NCBI GenBank assembly: GCA_001831055.1
Contig: MIDO01000028.1
Coordinates: forward strand, 2,500-8,210
Direction: 5' to 3'
DNA from: Verrucomicrobia bacterium GWC2_42_7
GTDB lineage: Bacteria; Verrucomicrobiota; Verrucomicrobiia; Opitutales; GWC2-42-7-A
DNA length: 5,711 nucleotides
The notes beneath the pieces are model-generated. The model was not told where the DNA came from, searched no databases, and saw only the letters and a list, made by a program, of their open reading frames with translations. Positions 4,666 through 5,711 of this stretch are shown here, piece by piece. How positions within the stretch are numbered: the stretch's first letter is position 1; each line of letters begins with the position of its first letter. The translations under genes and the position numbers were made by a program.

Positions 4666-4766
4666 TTGCGCGATAGATGAATTTTTAAAATTCATCTATC
4701 GCGCAATATCCTCTTTTTCGGAAGGGGTTTGGGGAAACCCATTTTTGGGGGACTATTGGTTTCCCC
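4666..4766 (+). repeat. Repeat family copy E, best complete copy
   Basis: The palindrome arms TTGCGCGATAGATGAATTTT (4666-4685) and its exact complement (4687-4706) are perfect over 20 bp around a single T. The linker CCTCTTTTTCGGAAGGGG follows at about 4710-4727. The second stem GGGGAAACC (4731-4739) / GGTTTCCCC (4758-4766) is perfect over 9 bp with an 18-nt loop. The element reads toward the dCMP deaminase gene and ends 66 nt before its ATG, close to the 64-nt distance of copy B from its gene. A weak promoter-like pair, TTGATG (4603-4608) and TATTAA (4625-4630), would place the element in the 5' leader. Confidence 0.92.
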
Positions 4767-4832
4767 AACCTTCCTTTCCTAAGACTTCTACTTTTAGGTG
4801 GCGTTTTAAAGAAAGTTTGGTAGAAAGTAAGC

Positions 4833-5291
4833 ATGATGATAGAGGACGTAAATTGCCTGGTGAAATCGTTGACTGACAGGCCAAGCTGGGATGAGTATTT
4901 TATGGCGACCGCCATATTGATCTCGTCGCGATCAAGTTGCGATCGGCTTCATGTGGGTTGTATATTGGTGTCCGGTGAGGCTCATAAAAATCGCATTATT
5001 GCCGCGGGATATAATGGTTTTTTGCCCGGCGCTCCCCATGTCTCACGCGTGTCCGAAGGACACGAACAGGGGACCGTACACGCAGAGCAAAATGCCATTT
5101 CTGATGCGGCAAGAAGAGGTGTTTCAGTCGAGGGTGCTACTGTATATGTGACCCATTTCCCTTGTGTAAATTGCGTAAAAATTCTTATTGCTGCCGGTAT
5201 AAAAAAGATCAAATATCACCTTGATTATAGAAACGATCCCATTGTTACCGAGCTTTTAGCGGAGTCTAACATTCCTATTGAGCAACTTTAA
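4833..5291 (+). CDS. dCMP deaminase (deoxycytidylate deaminase family)
   Basis: A zinc-dependent cytosolic enzyme that deaminates dCMP to dUMP, feeding thymidylate synthesis; 152 residues, typical for the ComEB-like family. The opening RPSWDEYFM (16-24) is a family hallmark. The catalytic motif HAE at 83-85 supplies the Zn ligand His83 and proton-shuttle Glu85. PCVNC at 110-114 supplies Zn ligands Cys111 and Cys114. RIIAAGYNGFLPGAPH (54-69) corresponds to the substrate-binding loop, and the YHLDYRND segment near 133-140 is also typical. Starts ATG 4833 and ATG 4836 are adjacent with no good Shine-Dalgarno. GTG 4860 and TTG 4869 are in-frame alternatives; TTG 4869 would begin close to the usual family N-terminus. 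yqgE follows with no gap. A related deaminase acting on another cytidine compound is possible but less likely. Confidence 0.93.
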   Translation: MMIEDVNCLVKSLTDRPSWDEYFMATAILISSRSSCDRLHVGCILVSGEAHKNRIIAAGYNGFLPGAPHVSRVSEGHEQGTVHAEQNAISDAARRGVSVEGATVYVTHFPCVNCVKILIAAGIKKIKYHLDYRNDPIVTELLAESNIPIEQL

Positions 5292-5711
5292 ATGGCTGAA
5301 CAAGAAAATCTTATCCCATTGGCGGGATCTTTATTAATAGCACACCCTGGAATGGGTGATCCTAATTTCAAAAAAACCGTTATCTTAATGGCGTCGCACT
5401 CTGCTGAGTCTGGTGCTATCGGCATCATAATCAATCGCCCAACGGAACTTACCCTTGGCGAGGTGGATAATGAGACAGCTAATACGCCTCTCGCCAACGT
5501 GACAATTTATCAAGGGGGGCCCATTGCTTCTAAGCAATTAATCCTTACGGCGTGGCAGTGGAATGCTAACATCCATATGTTTAAGCTCCATTTTGGCTTG
5601 ACCAAAGAAATGGCTCTTCAAGTCCATACCTCTTCCGACGTCCAGCTAAAAGGGTTTCTCGGATACGCAGGGTGGGATAAGGGGCAACTAGAAAATGAGC
5701 TCCAACAAAAA
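5292..5711 (+). CDS. yqgE: YqgE/AlgH family protein (UPF0301), 3' end cut off
   Basis: The first 140 residues are visible; family proteins run to about 185-190, so roughly the last quarter lies beyond the window. Recognisable blocks: GSLLIAHPGMGDPNFKKTVILM (residues 12-33), GAIGIIINRP (41-50), YQGGPI (near 73-78) and GYAGWDKGQLENEL near the visible end, all typical of YqgE/AlgH. The family is widespread in Gram-negative bacteria. Despite the old AlgH name it has no DNA-binding motif, and its biochemical role is not established. The ATG starts at the base right after the dCMP deaminase stop (TAA at 5289-5291), so translation is probably coupled. The preceding sequence offers only a weak Shine-Dalgarno-like GAGCAA. 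Confidence 0.94.
   Translation, partial: MAEQENLIPLAGSLLIAHPGMGDPNFKKTVILMASHSAESGAIGIIINRPTELTLGEVDNETANTPLANVTIYQGGPIASKQLILTAWQWNANIHMFKLHFGLTKEMALQVHTSSDVQLKGFLGYAGWDKGQLENELQQK

Noticed and set aside
4640..4915. Frames of 76-78 codons on both strands across copy E
   Set aside because: They read through the palindrome and into the dCMP deaminase gene out of frame; no homology and no start signals.
1..5711. CRISPR array
   Set aside because: The repeats are irregularly spaced, in both orientations, of different lengths and far apart, with no spacer pattern and no cas genes.

Overview
The window is ordinary bacterial chromosome, moderately AT-rich, with compact gene pairs separated by unusually structured spacers. 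The gene set is a hypothetical protein, an inositol-monophosphatase-family phosphatase, ferrochelatase, a cation diffusion facilitator, tRNA-Arg(CCG) with encoded CCA, dCMP deaminase and YqgE/AlgH. Ferrochelatase and YqgE point to a heme-making, probably Gram-negative bacterium. The sequence does not fix the phylum; a Verrucomicrobiota/PVC-like origin is only a weak impression. There is no phage, IS, CRISPR or plasmid gene.

Layout: 1-319 is non-coding, with repeat copy A at the left edge and a small hairpin (264-292). 320-802 encodes an orphan 160-residue protein, followed by a strong bidirectional terminator (970-1006). 1007-1302 is non-coding and carries a second small hairpin and repeat copy B. 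1303-2070 (IMPase family) and 2058-3233 (hemH) overlap and form a two-gene operon; the hemH stop codon lies inside repeat copy C. Copies C and D (3158-3372) fill the gap to a convergent CDF transporter (3398-4297, minus). Upstream of that gene are a palindrome, repeat remnant F and tRNA-Arg (4450-4524, minus). Copy E (4666-4766) precedes a dCMP deaminase (4833-5291), whose stop codon abuts the start of yqgE (5292 to the window end, partial).

The most notable content is the repeat family. It has at least six copies or fragments in 5.7 kb and occurs in every long spacer. A full copy is about 100 bp and has three parts: (1) a palindrome capped by TTGCGCGA/TCGCGCAA whose interior differs between copies while its arms stay complementary; (2) a conserved CTCCTTTTCGGAAGGGG-like linker; (3) a second stem, GGGGAAAC...GTTTCCCC. 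Copies B and E end 64 and 66 nt before the start codons of the genes behind them, in the same orientation. Copy C has supplied the last 25 codons of ferrochelatase. No transposase or reverse transcriptase lies in the window, so the elements would have to be mobilised in trans, or they are structured RNA/DNA signals.

Functionally the genes are housekeeping: phosphomonoester turnover, heme insertion, divalent metal efflux, pyrimidine nucleotide supply for dTTP, and a conserved protein of unclear role. Nothing links them into one pathway beyond the two overlapping or abutting pairs.
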